From contig CAWBFD010000002.1 in the NCBI GenBank assembly GCA_963788115.1, positions 868,001-932,000 of the forward strand: a DNA stretch of 64,000 nucleotides, written 5' to 3'. Source of the DNA: CAWBFD01 sp963788115. GTDB taxonomy: Bacteria > Actinomycetota > Thermoleophilia > Solirubrobacterales > 70-9. This document shows, piece after piece, positions 15,435 to 23,651 of this stretch (its first letter is position 1; every line of letters starts with the position of its first letter). Under the pieces are notes generated by a model. The model ran no database searches. It had not been told where the DNA came from and saw only the letters and a list, made by a program, of their open reading frames with translations. Position numbers and translations under genes: made by a program.

Positions 15435-15780
15435 CCAAGCCCCTTCGCTCGACCGGGTCTTCCAGGCGCTCGCGGACCCAAGTCGAAGGGTGATGGTGGA
15501 GCGGTTGAGCCGCGGGCCGGCATCGGTCAGCGAGCTCGCCGAGCCGCTCCCCATGTCGCTCCCGGCGGTTCTTCAGCATCTCAGGGTGCTCGAGGTGAGC
15601 GGCCTGGTCCGCTCCGAGAAGTCCGGACGGGTGCGCACCTGCGAGATCGAGCCGGCGGCGCTGAGGACCGCCGAGAGCTGGATCATCGAGAGGCGGGCGA
15701 TCTGGGAGCGGCGCCTGGATCGGCTGGGTGAATACCTCGCCGAGCAGTCCGACGAGGAACCGAAAGGAAGTGACCGATGA
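15427..15780 (+). CDS. ArsR-family winged-helix repressor
   Basis: A 117-residue protein. It opens VFQALADPSRRVMVERL, with recognition helix SLPAVLQHLRVLEVSGLV and a beta-wing KSGRVRTCEIEP, all typical of the ArsR subfamily paired with AHSA1 proteins. No metal-binding Cys cluster is seen in helix 3, so metal sensing is unlikely. The stop overlaps the ATG of the AHSA1 gene, so the two are cotranslated. The message appears leaderless. It probably represses its own operon. Confidence 0.9.
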   Translation: MLNQAPSLDRVFQALADPSRRVMVERLSRGPASVSELAEPLPMSLPAVLQHLRVLEVSGLVRSEKSGRVRTCEIEPAALRTAESWIIERRAIWERRLDRLGEYLAEQSDEEPKGSDR

Positions 15781-16241
15781 GCGAACGATCCGTAGAGCAC
15801 GCCACCTTCACCGTCAAGCGCACCTACGAGGCCGCGCCGGCGCGCGTCTTCGCCGCCTGGGCGGAGCCCGTGGCCAAGGCCCGCTGGTTCGGGAGCGGCG
15901 GGAACGACGAGCACGAGCTCGACTTCCGCATCGGCGGGCGGGAGTGGAGCCGCGGCAGCGCGCCCAACGGCGAGACCTACACCTTCGAGGCGCGGTACCA
16001 GGACATCGTCCCCGACGAGCGCATCGTCTACGCCTATGAGATGCAGCTCGAGGGAACCCGGATCTCGGTCTCGCTGGGCACGGTGCAGCTCAAGCCCGAC
16101 GGCGGCGGCACGCAGCTCACATACACGGAGCAGGGCGCCTACCTCGATGGCCTCGACACGCCCGCACAGCGGGAGCAGGGCACCGGCGGGCTGTTCGATG
16201 CGCTCGCTGAGGAGCTGCGTCGCGAGCCCGCCAAGGCCTAG
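15777..16241 (+). CDS. SRPBCC/AHSA1-domain protein
   Basis: A 154-residue START-like (SRPBCC) protein of the Activator of Hsp90 ATPase 1-like family. It has FTVKRTYEAAPARVFAAWAEP at the start and a C-terminal helix QREQGTGGLFDALAEEL. Members fold as a ligand-binding cavity. ArsR-AHSA1 pairs are very common in actinobacteria, but the ligands are mostly unknown. The ATG overlaps the end of the ArsR gene by 4 bp, giving a two-gene operon. Confidence 0.88.
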   Translation: MSERSVEHATFTVKRTYEAAPARVFAAWAEPVAKARWFGSGGNDEHELDFRIGGREWSRGSAPNGETYTFEARYQDIVPDERIVYAYEMQLEGTRISVSLGTVQLKPDGGGTQLTYTEQGAYLDGLDTPAQREQGTGGLFDALAEELRREPAKA

Positions 16242-16324
16242 CGCCGCGCACGGGCCGATGAATTAGCAGCCGTCAGCCGGTCATAGCCGCGGAAAAGATC
16301 AACACGGAGGCGGGAACCGAACGC

Positions 16325-17797
16325 ATGACCTCAACCACCGATCGAAATCGCTGGATCGCGCTCTACGTGCTCTGCGTGGGGATGCTCATGATCGTCCTCG
16401 ACGTCACCGTCGTCAACGTGGCGCTGCCGTCGATTCAGAGCGATCTCGGCTTCTCGCAGTCGAGCCTGGCCTGGGTTGTCAACGCCTACCTGATCGCCTT
16501 CGGCGGCCTGCTCCTGCTCGCCGGGCGTTTCGGCGACATCCTCGGCCGCAAGAGCGTGTTCATGGCCGGCCTCGGCGTGTTCACGGTGGCCTCGCTCCTG
16601 TGCGGGTTGGCGCAGAGCCAGGAGGTGCTGGTCGGCGCCCGGTTCATCCAGGGCGTCGGCGGGGCGATGACCTCGGCCGTGATCCTCGGCATGATCGTGA
16701 CCATGTTCCCCGAGCCGCGGGAGCAGGCGAAGGCGATCGGCGTCTACGGCTTCGTCGCCTCCGCCGGGGGATCGGTCGGGCTGCTGGCGGGCGGTGTGCT
16801 GACCCAGGCCATCAACTGGCACTGGATCTTCTTCATCAACATCCCGATCGCGATCGCCACCGGGATCCTGGCGATTCGGCTGATCGAGAGAGACGAAGGC
16901 ATCGGCTTCGGCGACGGCACCGACGTCCCGGGGGCGGTCCTGATCACCAGCTCCCTGATGCTGGGCGTCTACACGATCGTCAAGCCGGCCGCCGAGTCCG
17001 GCTGGGGCTCGAGCGAAGCGCTCGGGCTCGGGGCCGCCGCGATCGCGCTGCTGGTCGCGTTCGTCGTCCGCGAGGCGCGGGCGCGAAACCCCCTGATCCC
17101 GCTCCGGATCTTCCGCTCCGCGAACGTCTCCGGGGCGAACGTGATCCAGGCCCTGACCGTGGCCGGGATGTTCGGGATGTTCTTCCTCGGCTCCCTATAC
17201 CTCCAGCAGGTCCTTGGCTACGACGCGCTCGAGATCGGGCTCGCGTTCCTGCCCGCCACCCTGGTCATGGGAGTCCTGTCGTTCCGCTACACCGAGCCCC
17301 TGATCACCCGCTTCGGCGCCCGCCGGACGCTGCTCCCCGGCCTGATCCTGATCGTGGTCGGCCTGGCGCTGTTCGCCCTCGCGCCGGTCGATGGAACCTA
17401 CGTGCGACACGTGCTGCCCGTGATGCTCGTGCTCGGCTTCGGCATCGGGGTCTCCTTCCCGGCGCTGATGACCCTGGCGATGTCGGGGGCCACGCAGGAG
17501 GACGCGGGCCTCGCCTCCGGCCTCGTCAACACCACCGCGCAGGTGGGTGGCGCGCTCGGGCTCGCGGTCCTCGCGACCCTCTCGACCACCCGCACCGACA
17601 GCCTGCTCGACGCCGGGGAGAGCACCGCCTCGGCATTGACCGGCGGCTACCACCTGGCGTTCCTGATCGGAGCGGCCCTCGTGGCCGCGGCGGTCGTCGT
17701 CGCGGCGACGGTGCTTGAGCCGGTCGAAAGGGCTGCGGCCGAGGCAGCGGAGGCCGCACCGGCCGGCGGGGAGCCGGCCCGCGCCGAGGCCTCCTAG
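16325..17797 (+). CDS. MFS drug-exporter, DHA2 (EmrB/QacA) family
   Basis: A 490-residue major facilitator with about 14 membrane segments. Motif C-like sequences and LDVTVVNVALPSIQSDLG in the first helix are diagnostic of DHA2 14-TM drug/H+ antiporters. The loop 2-3 motif is LLLAGRFGDILGRKSVF. An AGG-rich ribosome site (cggaggcg) lies about 18 bases upstream of ATG 16325. It would export hydrophobic toxic compounds. It stands alone between the AHSA1 gene and a convergent DUF2277 gene. Confidence 0.9.
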   Translation: MTSTTDRNRWIALYVLCVGMLMIVLDVTVVNVALPSIQSDLGFSQSSLAWVVNAYLIAFGGLLLLAGRFGDILGRKSVFMAGLGVFTVASLLCGLAQSQEVLVGARFIQGVGGAMTSAVILGMIVTMFPEPREQAKAIGVYGFVASAGGSVGLLAGGVLTQAINWHWIFFINIPIAIATGILAIRLIERDEGIGFGDGTDVPGAVLITSSLMLGVYTIVKPAAESGWGSSEALGLGAAAIALLVAFVVREARARNPLIPLRIFRSANVSGANVIQALTVAGMFGMFFLGSLYLQQVLGYDALEIGLAFLPATLVMGVLSFRYTEPLITRFGARRTLLPGLILIVVGLALFALAPVDGTYVRHVLPVMLVLGFGIGVSFPALMTLAMSGATQEDAGLASGLVNTTAQVGGALGLAVLATLSTTRTDSLLDAGESTASALTGGYHLAFLIGAALVAAAVVVAATVLEPVERAAAEAAEAAPAGGEPARAEAS

Positions 17798-17814
17798 ACC
17801 CGCAGCGAGCGGGT
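17798..17814. terminator. Short hairpin between convergent genes
   Basis: ACCCGC (17798-17803) and GCGGGT (17809-17814) form a 6-bp stem with a 5-base loop in the 24-bp gap between the MFS and DUF2277 stops. It could serve both strands. There is no T-run. Confidence 0.45.
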
Positions 17815-17821
17815 GGCCCGG

Positions 17822-18091
17822 CTACGCCGCGTAGCGCAGGCGACTGCGAGCGCGGCGCTTCTCCGCCTCGACCTCACGGTCCTTCGGCTCGGCGGTGGTC
17901 ACCAGCTCGCCCAGCAGGCGGGCCGAAGCGTCGGCGACCTCGTCGACGGCGCGCTCGAACGCCTCGGCGTTGGCGCGCGACGGCTTGGTGAAGCCGCTGA
18001 TCTTCCGCACGTACTGAAGGGCCGCGTCCCGGACCTCCTCGTCGGTCGCCGGCGGCTCGAAGTTGTAGAGGGTTCGAATGTTGCGACACAT
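17822..18091 (-). CDS. DUF2277 family protein
   Basis: An 89-residue protein matching the DUF2277 family closely: MCRNIRTLYNFEPPATDEE at the start, ALQYVRKISGFTKPS in the middle and VTTAEPKDREVEAEK near the end. The ATG at 18091 is chosen because the family begins with MCRN. The family is common in actinobacteria and some proteobacteria and has no established function. Confidence 0.87.
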   Translation of the reverse strand: MCRNIRTLYNFEPPATDEEVRDAALQYVRKISGFTKPSRANAEAFERAVDEVADASARLLGELVTTAEPKDREVEAEKRRARSRLRYAA

Positions 18092-18174
18092 GATCCGGAG
18101 GTTAGCCATCGGCCGCCGTGGCGTCGTCGCGGCCTTGAGCACGGGAGAATTGAGACGTGGAATCGGATAGATCG

Positions 18175-18657
18175 ATGCTCGCCTACCTCTTCTGGCATCG
18201 GCCGGGCGGCAGGGAGGACCGCGGGCGCTACGAGCGGCGGCTGATCGAATTCCACGAGTCGCTCCGCGGAGCCGTGGCCGAGTCCGCCGCGTTCCGGCTC
18301 GAGCGGCTTCCGTTCGCGGCCGACGGCGGCTACGAGGACTGGTATCTGATCGACGACTGGCCGGACCTGGGTGAGCTGAACCGGGCCGCGGTCAGCGGCA
18401 AGCGCCGGGCACCACACGACGCCGCCGCGCGCCTCGCCGCCGAGGGTTGGGGCGGCGTCTACCGACTGGTGCGCGGGACCTCAGCGGTGCCGGACGGAGT
18501 GCGCTGGACCAGCAAGCGCCGAGGCGAGAGCTACGAGTCTTTCCTCGACCGAGAACGGGCGGACGTCGTCTGGCAGCGACAGCTCGTCCTTGGCCCGGCG
18601 CCCGAGTTCTGCCTCACGGGGGAGGGATCGCCCGACCGGCTGCGGCTCTGGCCGTAG
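18175..18657 (+). CDS. Conserved hypothetical protein
   Basis: A protein of 160 residues from ATG 18175 (GTG 18157 would add six). It starts MLAYLFWHRPGG and contains a central YEDWYLIDDWPDLGELN segment and a C-terminal LVLGPAPEFCL. I do not recognise a named domain. The composition is that of a soluble globular alpha/beta protein, and a dimeric alpha-beta barrel is possible. It ends 13 bp before the PLP enzyme gene and is likely cotranscribed with it. Confidence 0.7.
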   Translation: MLAYLFWHRPGGREDRGRYERRLIEFHESLRGAVAESAAFRLERLPFAADGGYEDWYLIDDWPDLGELNRAAVSGKRRAPHDAAARLAAEGWGGVYRLVRGTSAVPDGVRWTSKRRGESYESFLDRERADVVWQRQLVLGPAPEFCLTGEGSPDRLRLWP

Positions 18658-18670
18658 CCTCACCCGCACG

Positions 18671-19816
18671 ATGACCGAGCGCTCACGGCCCAAGAGATCG
18701 TTGAGGACGGAGTCGATTCTGGTGGCGTCCGGCCGTCCGGAGCGCTCGCCCGGCGAGCCGATCAACCCACCCGTGACGCTCTCGGCCACCTACCACGCCG
18801 AGGGGGAGCCGGAGTACGGCCGGGAGGGCAACCCGACCTGGGCGGCGTTGGAGGAGACGCTGGGGACGTTGGAGGGCGGTCGGTGCGCGTTGTTCGCCTC
18901 CGGCATGGCGGCCGCCTCGGCGCTGCTCGACGATCTCCCACTTGGCGCCGCGGTGGTCGCCCCCCAAAACGCCTACCAGGGCGTCCGCCAACTGTTGGCC
19001 GAGCGTGAGCGAACCGGGCGCCTCCGGGTTCGACTGGTGCCGATCGCGGATACCGAGGCGGCGGCTGCCGCCATCCCCGGCGCCGGCCTCGTGTGGATCG
19101 AGACGCCGACCAACCCCCACCTCGACATCGCCGACATCGAGGCGCTCGCCGCCGCGGCGAGCGGCAATGGGGCTCGCATCGTTGTCGACAACACCCTCGC
19201 CACGCCGCTTCGCCAGCGACCGCTCGAGCTCGGCGCCACGGCCTCCCTGCACAGCGCCACGAAGTTCATCTCCGGCCACGCCGACCTCGTGCTCGGCGCC
19301 GTGATCACCGACGACGAGGAGCTGGCCGCCTCGCTGCGCTCCCGGCGCACGCTCGAGGGCGCCATCCCCGGCCCAATGGACGCCTACCTGGCCCTGCGCG
19401 GGCTGCGCACGATGGCGCTCAGGGTCGACCGGGCGGAGGCATCGGCCGCGGACCTGGCCCAGCGCCTCGCCGACCACCCGGGAGTTGCCCGCGTCCGCTA
19501 TCCAGGACTGGCGGACCATCCCGGCCACGAGCTGGCCCGGCGGCAGATGAGCGGCTTCGGCGCGCTGCTCTCCTTCGAGACCCATGGCGACACGCCCACC
19601 GCCGACCGCGTCTGCGCGGCCGTCCGGCTGATCACCCACGCGACCAGCCTCGGCGGGGTCGAGTCCTTGATCGAGCGTCGTGCGCGCTACCCGGCCGAGC
19701 GGGACGCCGGCGTCCCCGAGACCCTGCTGCGCCTCAGCGTGGGCATCGAGCACGTCGACGACTTATGGGAGGACCTCGAAGCGGCCCTTGCCACCGCCGG
19801 CGCGGCGTCGTCCTGA
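18671..19816 (+). CDS. Cys/Met metabolism PLP-dependent enzyme (cystathionine gamma-synthase/lyase family)
   Basis: A 381-residue trans-sulfuration enzyme. Markers are the substrate/PLP-phosphate loop SGMAAASALL, the segment ETPTNPHLDI, the PLP-binding Asp in VDNTLATP and the Schiff-base lysine in HSATKFISGHAD. The C-terminal half has THATSLGGVESLIERR, which favours a gamma-synthase/lyase type. Its precise reaction (CGS, CGL or methionine gamma-lyase) cannot be fixed from sequence. The start is ATG 18671, 13 bp after the upstream hypothetical gene. Confidence 0.88.
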   Translation: MTERSRPKRSLRTESILVASGRPERSPGEPINPPVTLSATYHAEGEPEYGREGNPTWAALEETLGTLEGGRCALFASGMAAASALLDDLPLGAAVVAPQNAYQGVRQLLAERERTGRLRVRLVPIADTEAAAAAIPGAGLVWIETPTNPHLDIADIEALAAAASGNGARIVVDNTLATPLRQRPLELGATASLHSATKFISGHADLVLGAVITDDEELAASLRSRRTLEGAIPGPMDAYLALRGLRTMALRVDRAEASAADLAQRLADHPGVARVRYPGLADHPGHELARRQMSGFGALLSFETHGDTPTADRVCAAVRLITHATSLGGVESLIERRARYPAERDAGVPETLLRLSVGIEHVDDLWEDLEAALATAGAASS

Positions 19817-19942
19817 ACTCTTACTGTCACCTTTACACCTACACCCTCGGTGAATGCAGGTGATCCGAACGTGTGGTGTCTCCGTAGTTACCGGTGTCGT
19901 CTGCACCCAAAAATAACCACGAACTCTTGCGGAGGTAACACC

Positions 19943-20050
19943 ATGACTCACCTACGACGCATCGCGCTGACGCTGGTCGTCGCCACGCTCGTCTCGCTGC
20001 CGACCGCGAGCTCGGCGCTCGCCGGTCTCACCGCCACCGGGATCGATTGA
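19943..20050 (+). CDS. 35-residue secreted micropeptide
   Basis: A short gene with GGAGG at 19931-19935 and ATG at 19943. The product starts MTHLRRIALTLVVATLVSLP, a complete signal peptide with the cleavage-type sequence ASSALAG, leaving about eight mature residues (GLTATGID or so). A strong hairpin terminator follows 19 bases after the stop. The gene therefore has its own translation and termination signals. I do not recognise the peptide. It could be a signalling peptide, a leader or a truncated secreted protein. Confidence 0.55.
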   Translation: MTHLRRIALTLVVATLVSLPTASSALAGLTATGID

Positions 20051-20068
20051 CGAACGCGGCACGCCGAA

Positions 20069-20105
20069 ACCCCGGGCGTCGCCCTCGGCGATGCCCGGGG
20101 TGTTT
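20069..20105 (+). terminator. Rho-independent-type terminator
   Basis: ACCCCGGGC (20069-20077) pairs perfectly with GCCCGGGGT (20093-20101). The inner bases GTCGCC/GGCGAT extend the stem. It is followed by GTTT. It closes the micropeptide gene and separates it from ppk2. Confidence 0.75.
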
Positions 20106-20128
20106 GGCGTCTGGTCTACAGTCCGGGC

Positions 20129-20908
20129 GTGCTCGATCAGCTCCGCGTCGAGCCCGGTGAGTCCGCTCGCCTGGCGGAACGCGACCCCCGCGACACGCTC
20201 GGCCTCGACAAGGACGAGACCAAGGGACGGATCGGTGAGCTGAGAGGGCGGATCGACGAGCTCCAGTACCTCCTGTACGCGGAGGGACAGCGCGCCGTCC
20301 TCCTGCTCCTCCAGGGACTGGACGCGGCCGGAAAGGACGGCGTCATCCGCGAGGTCTTCACCGGTGTCAACCCGCAGGCGATTCGAATCGTCGCGTTCAA
20401 AGCCCCGGTCGGCGCCGAACTGCAGCACGACTACCTGTGGCGAATCCACGCGGCAATGCCGCCCCGGGGCACGATCGGGGTGTTCAATCGCTCGCACTAC
20501 GAGGACATCGTCACGGTCGGGGTGCTCGGGCTGACGCCGGAGGAGGTATGGAAGCGCCGAGGGGGTCACATCCGCGAGTTCGAGCGCATGCTCGCCGACG
20601 AGGGGACGACACTCGTGAAGGTGTTCCTCAACGTGTCGAAGGACGAGCAGCGCGCGCGCCTTCAGGAGCGGATCGAGGATCCCCGGAAGCGATGGAAGTC
20701 CCGCCCCGAGGATCTCACCGTGAACGAGCGCTACGACGAGTTCGTCGCCCGCTACGAGGCGGCGATCACGGAGACCTCGACCGAGTGGGCGCCGTGGCAC
20801 GTCGTTCCCGCCGACCGCAACTGGGTCAAGGCCCATGCGACCGCGGTGCTCCTCCGCGACACCCTGGAGTGCCTCGACCCGCGACTGCCGGCAGGGCCTC
20901 CCGGCTAG
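20129..20908 (+). CDS. ppk2: Polyphosphate kinase 2 family phosphotransferase
   Basis: A 259-residue PPK2-type polyphosphate:nucleotide phosphotransferase. The Walker A loop is LQGLDAAGKDGVI, the Walker B-like segment is GVFNRSHYEDI, and the lid arginines lie in RWKSRPEDL. It moves phosphate between polyphosphate and nucleoside mono- or diphosphates. The GTG at 20129 starts 28 bases after the preceding terminator stem, which implies its own promoter in or near that hairpin. The class (AMP or ADP acceptor) cannot be assigned confidently. Confidence 0.92.
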   Translation: MLDQLRVEPGESARLAERDPRDTLGLDKDETKGRIGELRGRIDELQYLLYAEGQRAVLLLLQGLDAAGKDGVIREVFTGVNPQAIRIVAFKAPVGAELQHDYLWRIHAAMPPRGTIGVFNRSHYEDIVTVGVLGLTPEEVWKRRGGHIREFERMLADEGTTLVKVFLNVSKDEQRARLQERIEDPRKRWKSRPEDLTVNERYDEFVARYEAAITETSTEWAPWHVVPADRNWVKAHATAVLLRDTLECLDPRLPAGPPG

Positions 20909-20968
20909 TACGGATTTAGCACTCTCCCGATCCCGCCCCGACTGGACGGCGCGCAATACTTTTCGACG

Positions 20969-21241
20969 ATGCTGGCGATGGAGTTGATCCCCGCGATCCG
21001 CGAGCGGATGGCGCGGCTCGACGCCGGGGCAGGCGGAGCAGTGTCGAGCGGTTACCGCGCCGCCCTGTGGCGCGCGCAACAGCACTCGGCAAGGCTCGAT
21101 CACACGGTCGAGGATCTGCGCCGCTACTGCCTCGAGTCGCTCACGCCACGCCGAGGCATCGAGGAGGGTGAGTACCTGCGGGGCTTCCGAGAGGGGTTTC
21201 AGGCCGTGCTCGAGGAGATTCGCCGGGTCGAGACCAGGTAG
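20969..21241 (+). CDS. Small conserved hypothetical protein
   Basis: A 90-residue, largely helical protein, starting MLAMELIPAIRERMARLDA and ending EGFQAVLEEIRRVETR. It has alternating charged and hydrophobic residues and no membrane segment or signal peptide. I do not recognise the family. It lies 60 bp after ppk2 on the same strand and may share its transcript. Confidence 0.55.
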   Translation: MLAMELIPAIRERMARLDAGAGGAVSSGYRAALWRAQQHSARLDHTVEDLRRYCLESLTPRRGIEEGEYLRGFREGFQAVLEEIRRVETR

Positions 21242-21255
21242 GGCCCGCGCGCCCT
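21240..21255. terminator. Small hairpin between convergent genes
   Basis: AGGGC (21240-21244) and GCCCT (21251-21255) with a six-base GC-rich loop lie in the 34-bp gap between convergent genes. A weak, bidirectional terminator is plausible. Confidence 0.4.
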
Positions 21256-21275
21256 TCCCACGCGGTCGCCGACCC

Positions 21276-22340
21276 TCACTCGTAGAGCGCCGCGAGGCAC
21301 TCGGCCTCCTCGGCCAACTCGTTGCGGACCGATCGGTCCAGGCGCCCGAACGGCTCCAGCCGCACGCGGCCCTTCTCGTATCTCCAGGCGCCGGCGACGG
21401 CGCCGTCGACCAGGAAGGTGTTGACCGACTGGGGCGTCTTCACGCCGAACACACGCCGGCGGTGCTCCTCGGGAAGGATCTGCGTGCGCCTCGCATGGAC
21501 CAGCAGCGTGGCGTCCCAGACCGGGAGGAATCGGACGGGCGCCGGCGTGTCGGGGGGTGGCAGCGGCGCCCGAGGAAGGTCGATCAGCTCGCTCCCGTCC
21601 TCCGCGCGGAAGTGGCGGAGCTTGAGCGGCCCCGCGGCCCGCTCGATCGCCTTGGGAGGCAGGCCCGCCCAGTTCGCGACCTCCCCGGGGCTCGCCGGCC
21701 CGAACCCGGCGAGGTATCGGCGGATCAGCAGCTTGATCCCCTGCCCCTCGGTTGCGTCCTCGGCACCCAGCCAGTCCTCCGCGAGCGCATACAGATCGGC
21801 CGACCTTCGCTCCCAGGTGCCCGACGGCGGCACCCGGACGAGGTCAAGCCAGAGGCCGACCCCGTTCCGCCACACGCTCACCCGGGGCTTGCGCCCGCTG
21901 AGCGCCCGGTCGAGCTCCTTGCGGCTGAACTCTCGGCCGGCGAAGCGCCTGCGGATCCCGCGGGCGGCCGCCGCGAGCGCGCGGGGGGAGACCTCCCTTC
22001 GGTACGGGGTCCCGGCCCAGGACTCGCGGCGTGCCCGGCGGACGGCGACCGCGAACGGCCAGTAGTCGCGCGCCGACACGAGATGGATGGTCGCTCGGAG
22101 GAGCGTCCCCTGGACGACGGAGCGGCGCTCGAGCGCTCGAGTCAGATCGTCGCGCTCGAACCCGTCGAGGCGCGACCACAGCCCGATGTACATAGCGGGC
22201 GCGTACTGAGCCTGAAGCCCGCCGATCCGCTCGAGCGCCCGCGGAAGCGGCGTCCGCGCTCGCTCCAGCAGCAGCTGGCGCGCCAGGAGTGCTCGGTTCA
22301 GCTCGCGCTGCGTGAGGATGCCCTCGTCGGTGTCCGCCAC
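21276..22340 (-). CDS. AlkZ-like winged-helix DNA glycosylase family (HTH_42)
   Basis: A 354-residue protein of the HTH_42/AlkZ superfamily of winged-helix proteins. The N-terminal motif GGLQAQYAP contains the QxQ pair (Gln43, Gln45) that is catalytic in AlkZ, the glycosylase that unhooks nitrogen-mustard interstrand crosslinks. LLRATIHLVSARDYWPF and the C-terminal FLPVWDATLLV are also family features. It may repair alkylated or crosslinked bases or be a close non-catalytic relative. It begins with ATG at 22340 and is preceded by an unusual 450-bp intergenic region. Confidence 0.75.
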   Translation of the reverse strand: MADTDEGILTQRELNRALLARQLLLERARTPLPRALERIGGLQAQYAPAMYIGLWSRLDGFERDDLTRALERRSVVQGTLLRATIHLVSARDYWPFAVAVRRARRESWAGTPYRREVSPRALAAAARGIRRRFAGREFSRKELDRALSGRKPRVSVWRNGVGLWLDLVRVPPSGTWERRSADLYALAEDWLGAEDATEGQGIKLLIRRYLAGFGPASPGEVANWAGLPPKAIERAAGPLKLRHFRAEDGSELIDLPRAPLPPPDTPAPVRFLPVWDATLLVHARRTQILPEEHRRRVFGVKTPQSVNTFLVDGAVAGAWRYEKGRVRLEPFGRLDRSVRNELAEEAECLAALYE

Positions 22341-22788
22341 GCGCCCAAGCTACCGCGATGGGCGAGGACCCAGGAGGGGGAGGGGGCTGGGCTAGCTGCA
22401 GCGTGATCCCGGGGTGTCGCTACAGCGCCCCGCTCCCACGAGTGCGCCCCGGACGCGCGGCCCGAGCAGGGCAGGACTGCGTCGGTGCCGGCGGCGCCGT
22501 CGCCGCGGGTCGGAAGTTAGACGCGGGGTCGGACGTCTTACCCGAACACAACCACAAAAAAAAAATAAAGCGACACGGGGGTAACCGTTCGCCTGCCCCG
22601 CGCGTAGCCTGCGCACGAAAGTAGCTTTCGGGTTACCTGTCGAGAATCGCCACCCACTTGGCTTTCGTGAGGGCTGATCTCTCCCGTATCGCGAGCGGCA
22701 ACCTATCGCATAGCCGAGGGGCACGCAACATTCTCTTACCGTTCGGGTCCAACGGTTCCCGCTCTTTGCGAGGAAAATGCGGCGATCC
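22341..22788. other. Intergenic region with a structured, A-tract-bearing element
   Basis: This 448-bp gap lies upstream of the AlkZ-like gene and downstream of the CDP-alcohol transferase on the same strand. It is less GC-rich than its neighbours. It holds a 10-A tract (22556-22565, a T-run on the minus strand), an outer pair GGTAACC (22580-22586)/GGTTACC (22631-22637), a GCGC stem (22600-22603/22611-22614) and a perfect CGAAAG-TAG-CTTTCG hairpin (22616-22630). It could be a minus-strand leader with a terminator. No known riboswitch consensus was recognised. Confidence 0.5.
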
Positions 22789-23490
22789 TCAGTCGCGTCG
22801 CGAGGCTCCGGGTTCGCGGCGCCCGAGCTCGAGCAGGTTGCGTCCCGCCCGGCCGATCAGCAGGACCACCATCGTCGCCGCGATCGCGAGTCCGATCAGG
22901 TCGAGCACCGTCAGGTCGAGGTCGACGATGTTGAAGTCCAGGCCCAGACCCAGGGCCAGGGCGGTGTTGAGCGCGATCAGGATCACCCGTACCTCGGTCG
23001 GCCCAACATAGCCGTAGCCGATGTTGAAGCGGCCGAAGGCATAGCTCTCGAGGTAGACGTTGATGGACAGGGTCAGGTAGGCGACGACGATCAGCGTCCC
23101 GATCGACAGCAGCATGTAGGGGGAGAGCCCCAGGCCGATCCCGATCGCCGCGGTCGAGATGGCGTCGACGAGGTGGTCGACGTAGTAGCCGTAGGTGGGC
23201 CGCTCGATCCCGCGGACCCGGGCCAGGGTCCCGTCCATCGAGTCGCCGAACCACTGCACCACCAGGAGCGCGCTCGCCACCCACAGCCAGGCCGTTCCCT
23301 GATTGGAGAGCTGGTAGGCGGCGCAGACCCCGAGCGACGCGAGGACGCCGAGAGCCGTGAGATCGTCGGGCAGGATCCAGCGCGGGACGCGCACCGCCAT
23401 CCAGCGCAGCAGGCGGCGCTCGGGCACCGCCAGCAGGAACCCCGGCTCGCGCGTCGCCTCGACAGCCTGGCCGGCTGCCCGCTCGGCCAT
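22789..23490 (-). CDS. CDP-alcohol phosphatidyltransferase family membrane protein
   Basis: A 233-residue membrane enzyme. The CDP-alcohol signature DSMDGTLARVRGIERPTYG, continuing YYVDHLVDA, supplies the acidic metal-binding residues (DxxDGxxARx..GxxxDxxxD). About six hydrophobic segments follow. The enzyme would transfer a phosphatidyl or similar group from a CDP-alcohol to an acceptor in the inner membrane. The acceptor is unknown. ATG 23490 (MAERAAGQ) is preferred to much longer open-frame starts that overlap the divergent M28 gene. Confidence 0.82.
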   Translation of the reverse strand: MAERAAGQAVEATREPGFLLAVPERRLLRWMAVRVPRWILPDDLTALGVLASLGVCAAYQLSNQGTAWLWVASALLVVQWFGDSMDGTLARVRGIERPTYGYYVDHLVDAISTAAIGIGLGLSPYMLLSIGTLIVVAYLTLSINVYLESYAFGRFNIGYGYVGPTEVRVILIALNTALALGLGLDFNIVDLDLTVLDLIGLAIAATMVVLLIGRAGRNLLELGRREPGASRRD

Positions 23491-23651
23491 GCCCAAACTA
23501 CCCGGGGACGGCACGGGGGTTTCCTGAGCCGTTTGGGCGCCGGGATGGAGGGGTAGCACCCGTGCAGTGGCTCGGGAGATCCCCGAGCCGCCACGGGGTA
23601 CATGCCAGCCGGGCCAGAAGCCCGCATGGCCACACGAACAAGGAGGTAGGA

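Noticed and set aside
22541..22650. c-di-GMP or c-di-AMP riboswitch
   Set aside because: The GGTAACC/GGTTACC pairing is suggestive, but I could not find the conserved core of either class on either strand.
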